From Plicaturopsis crispa FD-325 SS-3 (Eukaryota; Basidiomycota; Agaricomycetes; Amylocorticiales; Amylocorticiaceae): a DNA stretch of 64,000 bases. Below are positions 1 through 10,836 of this stretch, piece by piece. A model generated the notes under the pieces. That model saw only the letters and a program-made list of their open reading frames with translations, was not told the origin of the DNA and searched no databases. Every line of letters begins with the position of its first letter. The first letter of the stretch is position 1. Where the stretch lies: the NCBI GenBank assembly GCA_000827205.1, contig KN832558.1, positions 229,955 to 293,954 on the forward strand, in the 5' to 3' direction. Made by a program: the position numbers and the translations under genes.

Positions 1-594
1 CAGATGGGAAGGCGCGGCTAAGGATAGTGTTGACCACGGCTTGTGCAGCATAGTCCCCCACTAATTATCCAGAAGGAAAATGTCAGAAATAACGCGTCAC
101 CGGAGACGAAGATAAACATACCGGTAACGGGTGATTTATCGCCTTTCGTCAACGTCTCGTTCTTCACGAGTTTATTGAAAACAGACGACGTAAGCCCACA
201 CGCTCTTCGCACCGCTGCGAGGGCAATCCGCTTCTCCCTAGCGTATGGTAAGGATGTTGACATTATACTTGTCATGGAAAAGAGCCGGTGAATAGCAGTT
301 TGAGGAGACATGCCGCCGACTTCGAACACGACCCGGATTTAGGTAAGTATTTCCACGCGACGCGACCAGTGAACGCCCCGTATCGTTTCTTACGATCCGA
401 AATGGAAATGCCATAGTACGCAACCACTTCAAGTCCCTGATAGGCAACCATTAAGAAAGTAAAGCCAGCCGTCCACTCTGACAAGTATTTTCGCGTGCCA
501 ACTGCCATGACTACGAGGTATGCATGATATTGCGACCGTGCAATGTGCAGATTTCCATAGCAGTTAAATAACTTTGAGACGGCGCTACTAGTAC
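1..594. other. No gene seen; downstream of kinase A
   Basis: Short open frames on both strands overlap one another and none has family-like residues or credible splice pairs. This stretch is the 3' flank of the minus-strand kinase ending at 595. Confidence 0.5.
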
Positions 595-1853
595 TTAGTT
601 TTGAATCGTCATCAACATATCCACAACAGCAGTCATCTCCGGCCTCGAGTCCGCATCCTGCTGCCAACAAACCTCGAAGACTTTCCATAATGCTTCTGGG
701 ACGCTCGGACTTGTAAATTTCGATCGGTCTGGACGATCACCTCTTTTAGTCTTAACGACGACCGTCCAATCCTGAAGCTGCTTTGGAAAGGGAAGTTCCC
801 CACTAAACACCTATGTCGTAGTCGACAGAAAATCAGTGTCGCAGGGGAGGATGAAGTATTGGACAGAAGAGCTCACTTGTAGTGCACACATGGCAAATCC
901 ATAAACATCGGTCTTCTTAGTAAACACAGGGAGACACTCCGCATCGAGTTCGCCGTGTAGTTCGGGCGCTACGAACTGCACAGAACCCGCTATCAAGGCA
1001 GTCGTGTAACCTCTTTGATCGATCAGTCTGGCACGGCCAAAATCGGCTATTCGGGGCTCTCCGGAGTCATCAATGAGGACGTTGTTCTGTCCCAAAGTAA
1101 GTTAGTCGTAGAGTAATGGATACAATTTAAAAAATTTTAAAAAATTTTAAAAATTAAAAGACGCACCCCCTTCATGTCTGCGTGAATCATGTTCTCCCCG
1201 TGAAGGTATGCCAGACCGCAGGCGATCCCGCGCAGCTACCGGATATCTAGCCCTGAGGAAACCTTTGACATTGATCTCTAACTCACTATATGGAATCTGT
1301 CTTTGTGAGGATGCACTTTGAGGTAGTTGACTGCATCGCCGTTTGCGTAGAAAGGAGACACAAGGGCCGGAGAGGGGAGGTCCTTCTTCGACGTCTCAAT
1401 CCCGAAGAAAGGCAATACGTTCCGATGTGATAGTTTATGCCAGCTGTAGCTCTCGCGGTACAGACGCTGTGAGGTAACGAAACCGCAATGATAAGCATGA
1501 TTGAACGGGTCCTTCATTTGAGACACCAACCCTTGTCATAGTTTCCAAGCTCTCTTTCTTGGTATGGACCCCACGAACGATTTTGAGTACCACCTGTCAC
1601 GAGGAACTTAGTACCTACCATACGGCTGTCATGAAGGTGCTTACTATCTGTTCGGTGTCGATAAGTTTTCCCTTGTATACGTCTGAGAATGCTCCAGTCT
1701 CGAAGTTGAATTTCTCAAGGTGGGAGATTTGCCCAGACAGGTCCTGCGTAGCATGACCGTTGAGACTTGTCCACATAAAATACCAGTAGAACACACCTTA
1801 TACGGAGTACGTTGTTGCTCTTCTAGAGCCTGGTCGTGCGGTGAGAGTACCAT
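595..1853 (-). CDS. TKL-like protein kinase A (multi-exon)
   Basis: Eukaryotic protein kinase of the Agaricomycete TKL-like type. Readable exons are 1797-1853 (start), 1645-1743 (glycine-rich segment with GAFSDVYKG), an exon ending at 1593 with the VLK lysine, about 1290-1470 (HRNVLPFFGI), about 1170-1240 (LRGIACGLAYLHGENMIHAD), about 880-1095 (NNVLIDD, then DFGRA and an APE segment, VAPEL) and 595-810 (C-lobe, CWQQDADSRPEM). The catalytic loop reads HADMK instead of HRDLK: catalytic Asp and Lys remain and the HRD Arg is Ala. DFG is intact. Family knowledge places such proteins as Ser/Thr or Tyr kinases; substrate unknown. Exact joins between 1240 and 1593 are uncertain, so the gene could be intact or slightly decayed. 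Confidence 0.7.
1124..1159. repeat. A/T-only low-complexity tract in kinase intron
   Basis: Repeated runs of A and T in the pattern AAAAAATTTT occupy most of the intron between the catalytic-loop exon and the DFG exon of kinase A. It looks like simple-sequence expansion inside a spliced intron. Confidence 0.7.
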
Positions 1854-3874
1854 AGCGTAAACGGGTTCAACTTAGAAAGTTTACTATGAAGTGGTTGGTC
1901 TCTCGCCAGCATTTAAGGACCCACGGGTGTCAACAGAAAGAAACGCCATAGACGCTTGCTCGTCGAAATCACAACATGAGGCCCCCGCATGTTAGAAGCT
2001 GACAGGCTCGCATTCGGTATGCCGCTCGCTCCACTCGTGCGTTACTTGATAGATTGTAGCGTCTCTAAGAGACGCGCAGGAGATCTATCGACGAGCCGGG
2101 ACGTTGACGAGTGAAAGAAGTGGAGCGGTGGACGACAGCAATGTCAGACAAAAAACCATAACGAGGAATGAGCGCTGGGCTCCGCACCTTGCGGCCTTCT
2201 CCATCTATCGGACTACTGCGGCCATCATTGAACTCGCGTTATCAGCCGCTGAACTGGCTAATCTGTCGTGGGTTCCTGTCTGACATTGGCGCTACACACT
2301 GTAAAGACTTGAAATAGTAAGCTAAAGTAGTGAAGCATCTGCGAAGGGCAGACTAATATGGCAATGCCTGCATCCTGGAGACAGAGTAAGCAGTAGCTTT
2401 TTCGGCCTACATAAGTACAACATAACAAACTTACGACTGTCCTCCGTGTATCGTTTGAGCGCGCGGCTGGGGATTCGAAGGGATGCGTTCCACGGTGATT
2501 CCCATTGGCAACACTTCTAAGTCTGACGCCTCGCATTGACGTCTAGAAATCGATAGATTGAGTTTGGAAGCTTATATATGTACCAGGGCAGAGAGACTGC
2601 AAGTCGTACCTAGCGATTGTGCCCTTTTGAGAACACGGACAAAAAAGGACTTCCGAGGTATTAGCTCGTTTACACACAAAGCAGGGAGCTAACAAACTCC
2701 GGGCACGGATACGCGCGCTGAAATCTCCCGTACAACGCAACATAGCCCCAACGCCCCGTATCATTTGCCTTTGAACATGAATGATTGCTTTTTACCTGTT
2801 CCTAAGCCTTGTATCTGAGTCGGAGAGAATTATGCCCAACGGACGTACCCGAATGCTTTCGTAGTCGCGCAGGGGCTACTAGATTGCTACCACAATCGCG
2901 GCGAGGTGCTATCAGACGCTGTGAAAGCGGCTTAGAGTCAGCTCCAGTAGGAAAACACCCGCTACAAAACAGCTGACCAGATGTCTGTATTGCCGGTCTA
3001 TTCTGTAGATAGTATATGCCAGTAATGGTGGGGTACCTGCAGGAAATGGGTGCTAGCGCCGGGAGGGTGAAAGGCCCGAGGCAACCTCGGTTCAAGGCCT
3101 CAGGCAGGCCCACGGTCAGCCGGCACTTTCGGTACGAAGGCTTTAGGAGGCAACGGAGCAACTTTCCAGAAATCATAGAATTTGAGTGGAGCTCAAGTTG
3201 GAAGCTCTTCAACTTGAGACTCACGATGCGTTGTTCTGATCAAGCAAGTGAAAGGTCCCGGGCGCTCCAGTAGCCTGGCATGTGTCTTTGACGGGACGTG
3301 AGTCCTCAGTCAGTGTAAAACGAGTTATTGAACATCATCGAGGCTCACCTACTGCATGTAGCTATCAAGTTTCAGTGCTTCAAAGCTTCACGAGTCACAT
3401 CCTGCACGTACAGGTTGAGGGTAAAATTGATGACATCGTGCAAGGAGTGCGTGCGCCTGTGAACCAATACGACGATAGAAATATTTTGGAAATATTGAAG
3501 GTTTGTGTCGCACGGGTTGGATTTGAGCCTGTTTATACAAATAAGCTGTAGCGGAAATGAAGGCGTCGGTCCAATGGTCTCAGAGAGAAGCCAGGAGAAC
3601 ATCGTAGCCATACAAGTCCAAGATAAGGGGCGAGACTTCATTCAAAGAAACAAAACATGAAAGGTCATGAGAGGAAAGCATGAGGATAATCATGAAACCG
3701 TTGATTCACATCAGACCCTTCTCGGGATAAAAAATCCAAGTAATCTTGATGGGACTTCCGTCAATGTTGACTAGCAGCCTGAAAAGATTTGGACGGCGAA
3801 CCTTGCTACAAGGGAGTGACCAGTAGCCGCTAGATTGTAGAAGATGTTGAATGCCTGTCAACGTGTTCAATGTG
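1854..3874. other. 2 kb with no supported gene
   Basis: Only short mutually overlapping open frames, none with recognisable residues. It separates the two minus-strand kinases and also holds the promoter of kinase A near 1854-2100. Confidence 0.45.
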
Positions 3875-5136
3875 TCATTTACGAGAGACAATGGAGACGT
3901 AGAAAATGTTACGAACGGGCTCTGCCTTCAGCCTCACACACACGTCTCCCGCACTCGGGCGGTTCGCGGGCGTCGCGTCCCAGCACTCTCGTATGAGAGA
4001 TCCCATATGCTCGTCAACGAAAGTTGGCACTTCTGGCCGGCGGCCATCTAGGATCGCAAAAATAACGGAACTGTCGTTCTTTTTCTGGCTGAAAGGCACT
4101 GCCTCGGTAAAAATCTGGAACAAATCCGGATTGGCAACGCATTCCAGGGCGGTAGAATATGTGACCGCTCACCTCAATCACAGTCATGGCGAAGGCAAAG
4201 ATATCGCTCTGTACCGTGAATGGCGCACCGGCGTCGTTGTCGTTGTCGTCCGCATCATCGAGTGGATTCATAATTTCGGGCGCTGCCCACCTGCAGTTTC
4301 CCGCAGTCTTGACGGAGGTAAAATCAGATGCATTGATTATGAACGCCAGCCCGTAGTCCGCCAGCTTGGCGTTACCATCGTTATCGACGAAAATATTGGC
4401 CTTGAAAATGACTGTTATGAACACCTTATTTGACGGTAAGACCAACAGCTCACATACTCCACGGATATCGCCATGCACAATGGGTGGTTCCTGTGAGTGC
4501 AGGTATTGAAGTCCATTCGCTATCCCTCGGGTCTGGTAGATAGAAAGTCGTAAGGATTATACATCTAGCTAAGAGGCGAAACGTACAAAGGCCATTTTCT
4601 CTTCATTCGATGCGTTGGCGTGGGATTTCATGTATGATAATACACTTCCCTTCTCGTAGTAAGGCAAGACTAGCGCCGGCATCCGGCCAAGCTCGTAACA
4701 AAGCCCGAAAAAAGGGACGACATTGACATGCTCCAGTACTTGCCAGCGCGATGCTTCATGCTGTAGTTTCTGTACGCGACAATCAGGATGTGGAAGTTGT
4801 CGGGAGGGCGGAGACGCAGAAAAATTGATGCCAGGAAGAGTTGGTGTCTCGCCCCTTCCCGATGAACATAGATGAAAAATCACCTACAATGCGGAATGAC
4901 AACAAGAATCCTCTTTCGTTGGATGCACCGCGTAGAACCTTGAGAGCGACCTAAGTAGACCAAGAGATACTGTAAATCAAATCTTGGTGTCGATGACAAG
5001 GAGCTCGTGAACATACGACTGTGGGGGGTGCTCCGGGATTCGACATCTCTCCCACCCAAACGTCGGAGTACTCGCCGTATGCGACATAGTGATCACCTTT
5101 GCGCGTGATTCGATGATCTATGATCTTGGTGTACAC
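3875..5136 (-). CDS. TKL-like protein kinase B (multi-exon)
   Basis: Second TKL-like kinase on the same strand. The N-lobe begins near 5136 with a glycine-rich segment (AYGEYSDVWVGEM), then VALKVLRG after an intron that starts at a GTATGT donor. The exon around 4600-4800 carries HVNVVPFFGLCYELG and the hinge (LVLPYYEKGSVLSYM). The catalytic loop near 4480-4520 reads HGDIRG and the next exon (about 4210-4430) has NIFVD and DYG in place of DFG, then WAAPEI. The C-lobe exon (3875-4123) has IRECWDATPANRPS. Catalytic Asp is present; the Lys of HRDLK is Arg and the metal-binding motif is DYG, so activity is plausible but not assured. There may be a further 5' exon; the ATG at 5136 is only the first in-frame Met seen. 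Confidence 0.68.
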
Positions 5137-6360
5137 TAGTTAATTGCTGAGCCATCAAAAATAGGATGGTCGTACCAATCTCGTGTCTACACTTTTAGGA
5201 TCCAGGGTGGGCATCGCAGCTGGATAGCTCGAGAGGGAGAGTGTATGAGTAAGCGCTAACAACATTCCTGAGTACGTAGATTTAAGTAGCACGGATTTAG
5301 CGCGATATAATACCGGTCACATTCCTTTCACCTTTAGCGCTGGTTAGTCTCCCGTAGAACGTTCCCCGACGAGTGAAGACGATCGTTCACTTCTGCTGCG
5401 TACAGGGCACCAACGTTAAGTATCACCGGATTAGATCAACCATTAAACACCGCTCACCAGGAAGGATATCCATATGTAGACGCTTTCATGATCAAACTCA
5501 AGTTTCACAGGCCACTATCTGCATCGGGGCGAAACTTCGCGAGGACATGCATGCCGGAGACTCGAAGTAGAAGGGATGCACGCCCTACATGCGAAGTGTG
5601 ACAGCACCACCTCGAGGACCCCACGGTGCACGGAAAGATGCGGTGGCGCCTGCGTACTCCAAATGAATGTGAGTCACTAAGGCGGATGCATAACTGAAGT
5701 CATACACGCTGTACTATACTCACCCGAAGCAGGTGCGGTGGTAGGATGATGGGAGGCATAAAGACGTGTGCACCGTGGCCGTCTGCGACGCAATGACGTT
5801 TCGGTGTTAACAGGAGACGCCTGCTCGATACGGTGATCGCAATTACTGGTGTTCTGAATCCCGAAAGTGACCGTGGCAGGAACAGGAAACTCCTATAAAT
5901 GGCCCGAGCTTCCTTGCTATGGAATTCTATAAGCAGCACGAGCTGGAGATAGCTAAGCTCCGGTGTTCGAGCGCGAGATATGGAACTGTGTCAGTGTCTA
6001 CCTGGAGTCCAACGTTAGATAGCTTCAAACTCAAAGATGACACGACAATACGCAACGCACAAGCCTACCAGGTAGTGCAGTCGGATAAAAGGCCAATATA
6101 TTCACCATGAAACGGGCCAATGGCTGTGCCATGCAAGAAAATTCGGTCATTTCATTGCCCTAGGCCCTGATAGACAAAAAGAGAAGGGAAGGGAGCCGCG
6201 AGCGAGCGTGAACTTGAAGAGTTAAAGAGTTGGAACGGTGAAGGAGGTATTCGAAGACGTTGCGGTGAAGCCTTTGCAGAGTCAAGAGGCGGTAGGAGGC
6301 GGTAGTGCTGACGCGTTGACGCGTGGCGTAGTCTGCTTTCTGACGCGTTGGCTTGTCGAT
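5137..6360. other. Intergenic, no supported gene
   Basis: Upstream of kinase B and left of the foldback element. Open frames are short and unrecognised. Near 6310-6350 an 8-9 base motif of the type GACGCGTTG occurs three times, just outside the left foldback arm. Confidence 0.45.
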
Positions 6361-6490
6361 TGGTTAAATTTTAGTCTCGGATCCAGCCGTTGTCGGAGGT
6401 TGAAAACACACGACCCAAAACCTCCTACAACGTCTGGTGCACTCAGTAAGAGACACCCCCCATCGGGTCACTTCAGGGGCGTCACGCCCC
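6361..6490 (+). repeat. Left foldback arm
   Basis: Inverse of 7407-7535. Contains the 14 base hairpin stem pair (about 6389-6402 and 6418-6432) and, at its inner edge (6476-6490), the near-palindrome GGGGCGTCACGCCCC. Confidence 0.8.
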
Positions 6491-7406
6491 AAAATTGGTA
6501 CAATTTGTTACCTTCTGTAACCTGTGTGACTTCAGTCACTCCCGTGCAAGGTGGGCGCGTCGCGCGATCTGCACTGAACGTTTTGACAGACTACTACTGT
6601 ACAGGATGCGTCGAGTACGCGCATTACTTGACGCGGACGTCGAACAGCGCCTCTCGCTGGGCGTGCTTCAAATCTAGCTGCTCGGGCCTCGTCTATTGGT
6701 ACACAAATGCGGCCCATTGGCTCCCGAAACGCGTCGCGCTCCCGCTGTCCTCGGTCTTAATGCCGCACCAGATATCTCGGACGTCCGTCTCTCGCGAGAG
6801 AGCATGACGGGTGCTCCTATCTTGTGCTCCATGTCCTCCGCTTGTAGGGAAGGAATATGGGCCGATTAGCTGGCGGTGGAGTTTGCTTAATGGTGTGTTT
6901 TGTGACCCTAGCGGCTCGGATTGTGCGCTGACGATTTCTGCCGCCAGCTGACTAGTACCGGCTCGCCACCACCATGGCCTTTTTTTCTTTTCGTTACATG
7001 CCCGCTGTATCGGCGGTTCATCGTCGCTGGATACTCCTTGCGCACATTGTTCTCGCGATTTGCTGGAAGCATATCTGCAACACGGACCTCCACACTGTGC
7101 CTCGAGTCTATCCTGCTCGTTTGGTGCTGGCCGCGTGCGTTTGGAGTCTTTGCTGGCCGCGTGAATGCATGTCATCGTTAAGCATGCATTTTGCATGCAT
7201 TTCTGGAGATACTTACATGCATACCGTACACTCAAATTTACTTATTCTCATGATACGCGCTAGTTCGGCTTAGAATGTAAGCATTGGGCTACCTTGACAT
7301 CGAAATACGCACGCCGACGCACTCCGTGCATTCAATATCATTTACGAGTGCAGCAGCGGCAGCAGCAAGTGCGCTGTTTTGCGCGGAAACTCAGATTACT
7401 GCATTT

Positions 7407-7535
7407 GGGCCGTGACACCCCTGAAGTGACCCGATGGGGGGTGCCTCTTACGGAGTACACCAGACGTTGTAGGAGGTTTTGAGTCGTGGAAATTCAACCT
7501 CCGACAACGGATGGGGACGAGACTAGTTAAATTTA
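7407..7535 (-). repeat. Right foldback arm
   Basis: Inverse of the left arm, with the same internal hairpin (stems about 7467-7480 and 7495-7508). Only scattered substitutions and small indels separate the arms, which suggests recent origin or shared constraint. Confidence 0.8.
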
Positions 7536-7645
7536 ATCGGCGCTTGAATGGCCTTGCAGCGTGAAGCAAGCGCGTCGACGGTGTCGCGCTTCATATACCG
7601 TACTCTATGACACTGTAATATCTGAACAAAGCTCTATTTATTGAA

Positions 7646-10600
7646 ATGCCTCACGCCGATGCCGGAGTTCAAGCCGGACCACCGTGGGCCGCACTCTCCA
7701 CCAAGCAAGTCACTTCTGATTCTCCTACGAGCCGAGAAACACTGGATGATATACTGCTAACGATCAAGAACTCTGGCTGGACTCTCGGCGATTTTCTGCA
7801 ACGACTTTTCGTGAAAACCACTCGGAAGGATGCAGGACGATCGCGCGTGCACGCGTCTATCGTCTCGCAATTTCTATCTGGGCGACTCCCCGTAAAGGCT
7901 GAAGATATCGTCGAACTAATGTACACGAATCACGACGGCGCGGCAAAGGCAATTCGTAACACGAAGAGCCCAGACAAGGAGTTGTCGGCGGTGCGGTTAG
8001 CGAAGAAATTGAAAGAGAGGGAGAAAATGGGTGCTGCTGCACAATCGCGTCTGCGGGAATGGGCGATCTCGAAGGTGGAAGGTCTGGTGGACGGCGAGGC
8101 CGACGCACTCTCGGGAAAGGAGGGTGGATTTCATGTTGCGGTAAAGGACATGACTTGGGATTTCGTCCACACATTCTCCTTTGGCGGCATCGCTTCTGCG
8201 ATGCAGGAGAAAGCACCGACAACTTTACGGCTTCTCTGCGCGGCGGCTATGGACCGTGACCAGCGCAAGAAAGTCTTACCGTCCGGCTTAGCCTCATCCT
8301 CGTTTTATTCCGAACACTTTGCGAAACCGCCCGCACTGGGCAGTGGGAACAGCCGCCGGGATCCTCTCGTTGTGAGTACAATTATCTGCTATATAATCGG
8401 GCGCTTTCTGACATATGGTTGCATGCAGATCATCGTTTTCGCGTTCGTCCTTCTCATGGGCGCGCGAAACATGAATTTCTCCGCTTTTCGAAGGATTTTT
8501 GGGGTCATGTTGTTTGCCTACACTGCCCCACATGGACTCTATACTGTGCTATCCCGGCTGGGTGTATCCGTCTCATATACAACTGTTTTGAAACTTTTAC
8601 GGCGACTCTCCGAATCCGCGAAGGAGAATGTCCGGAAAAAAGCCAAATCGCGTGCATTCCTGCTCATCTACGACAACATCAACCGCATGTCGCGCGCCTG
8701 GGACCCAGACGTGGGCCAAAAGGATATCATCCACAATGGAACGGCGGCTACGTATGTCGAGCTTGAGGATTGCGACGTCGAAAAAGCGTTCGATCCAAAT
8801 ACACTCCGTGCTGCACAGGAGGCGCAGGGGAGGAAGAAGTTGAACATCAATGTCCTACATGACCGAGTCGATTGGGGAAAGCTGAACAAGACACTTGCGC
8901 TACAGTGTGCTTTGATTTTGGTGGACCACGTTCCGACTCTCGATAAATCCAAGCGACACCGGGAAGTCCTGGAGCTACGTCTTCGTGTCGCATTGGCTAT
9001 TCATCGCATGCGTCGAGGCCGTAAATCGGGCATCTATCCTCTCGCAACATCAAATCACAATGAAGGTGTGACGGGGGAGAACGCGTATGTCCTCGATGAT
9101 CTCGCAACGCAGCTGGGACTTACCAAGGAGGAAGTCGCACGTCTCTTGGTGTTGATTGGCGGGGATCAGTCCACGGTGGAGAAACTTCGCGCCCTCAAGA
9201 AGTTCCTTGCGACTTGTCCTCACGGGTACTCAAACTACGGCTGGGTTCTACCGCTGATTCAATTATGGCACATGGGGTGGGCCGACTTGGAGCGTGTTCT
9301 GCGGACTCATTGGGGCGGGACTGGGGTTGATGACATCTCTTCGTTTCGCACCGTCAATGTGCTCCTGGGACGAAAAGTCAAGGACGAGAAACGGCCGGAC
9401 TATTACCCCACGCAACACCTCGTATTTGATAACCTCAAGGTCGAAGTTTTGGATTGCTGGAAGTAAGCCATTGTATTCGGATCGGTCTGAATGTCACCGC
9501 TACGTATTAAGCATGCTGATAATGTCGTCGGCAGGATCTATCTTGGTGCACAAGATCTCGACGAGTATTTCCGCGCACATCCAACAGAGCCGGAAGACTT
9601 GCTCAAGATGGCGGACGAGCTCTATCTTCAGTACCTCACGACGGAGAGCTATGAGCACGCATTGCGGCCTGACAGCGAAGGGCCTAGCAAATTTGCCGCC
9701 GGCACACCTTGGACAGACCGTAGGCCGCCCGTCGTAGAGGAGGAGTCACAACCTCCGGTGGATTTTGTAGGCGACCAAGTTCTCGCAAACACCATCCTGC
9801 GGATGCGTGATAGCTTGATCCATTACGAATTCCAGTGTGCGATCGCCGACGGTGACATCGGTCGCGCTATGAATGTTATGGCAGTAAGTATCGCAGCCGC
9901 TACATGTCAATTAATTTTGCACTAACGTCTCGCTGATGAACGTAGGTTTGGACATTCACGTTTACCGGATCCGGGAGGAGCAAATATGCAAACGAACTCC
10001 TCGAGCTGGCGTGTAATTTCGAATATGAATACTCCGAATGGCTTAAGGAAGGTGTACTCAACAATTGGCTCGTTAACTTGTCAGGTCTCGAGGGATGCTG
10101 GTTTCCAATGGACCTCCTGGAAGAGAAGAACATAAAGCAGCTCAAGAAGATGGCAAAGCGACGGGACATATCATTTGGCAGTGATTTCTTTCGCGACATC
10201 GTGGCGTACAATATTCGTGCTTTCCTCGAGGCAAAGAAGTCGATGGAATCAACGGTCCGCCTCGCTCACAAGGGCGGGTCGCACCGGCGTGCCAAGAAAG
10301 TTGCTGCCATGAAGAAGCTAACCACGGCTGTCGAAGAACGGGAACTACACAAGTTTCGGGCGGGGCGCACTTTGGGTCACAAAGCTCAGGATGACTTCGA
10401 GGTAGGGTACCTACGACTAGCGGACTCGACAAGGATCGAGGACTTCATAGCACGAACGCTTCGAGATGCTGGGGATATCCACGGGGAGGGTGACGATGTG
10501 GAAACTGAGATGGAGGACATTGATGGTGCGCATAGGGGACCTAGCATGATGATGAACGGTAATCTTGTTAATGATTTGGACTCCGAGCATGAGGACAGTG

Positions 10601-10653
10601 ACGACAGCCTGAGTGGTACGGAGGATGGTTTAGATGAGGAGGAGGACGAGTAA
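7646..10653 (+). CDS. DUF6589 domain-containing protein, 938 aa
   Basis: Exons 7646-8371, 8429-9462, 9535-9883 and 9946-10653 join into an uninterrupted 938 aa frame; introns 1 and 2 are multiples of three (57 and 72 nt). The central and C-terminal parts match the Agaricomycete DUF6589 family as I know it: a VYDN-type motif (LIYDNIN, Asp324) followed by NGTAAT (345-350), a GGDQ motif (Asp488) followed by a conserved region ending RTHWGG, then a tail block with FTGSGRSKYANELLEL and LVNLSGLEGCWFPMDLLEEKN. The C-terminus is very acidic. Function of the family is not established to my knowledge; the spaced Asp motifs are reminiscent of RNase H-fold nucleases or transposases, which is inference. 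It is convergent with the helicase, 183 bp between stop codons. Start is the first ATG after an in-frame stop-rich leader. Confidence 0.88.
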
Positions 10654-10836
10654 AAGTGCAGTACTAGATCAGCTATGTAGGAAAAAATGATAAGTATAAG
10701 CGGCTTGGATAGAATTATCGCACAGATATCGTGCAGGTAAATTTGAAGTGAAGGTGACTATAAGAAAGAGATACCAAAAATTAAGGAGTCGGTGTGCATG
10801 AGAATGAATAGGAATAGCTAGTAATTTTGTAGAGAG

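Larger units (their letters stand above)
6361..7535. mobile_element. Foldback / long terminal-inverted-repeat element, probably non-autonomous
   Basis: Two about 130 bp arms in inverted orientation enclose about 915 bp. By eye roughly 88-90% of bases match. Each arm also contains its own hairpin: a 14 base stem of the type CGTTGTNGGAGGTT pairs with its near-perfect inverse after a short loop, so the unit occurs four times in alternating orientation. The interior encodes nothing recognisable; it has clustered GCATGC words at about 7164-7220. No target-site duplication could be identified. The right arm ends about 110 bp before the DUF6589 start codon, so it may be a separate MITE-like insertion or part of a larger element that includes that gene. 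Confidence 0.7.

Noticed and set aside
7164-7225. Clustered GCATGC words that could be a CRISPR-like or satellite array
   Set aside because: Irregular spacing and too few units; kept only as a remark on the foldback interior.
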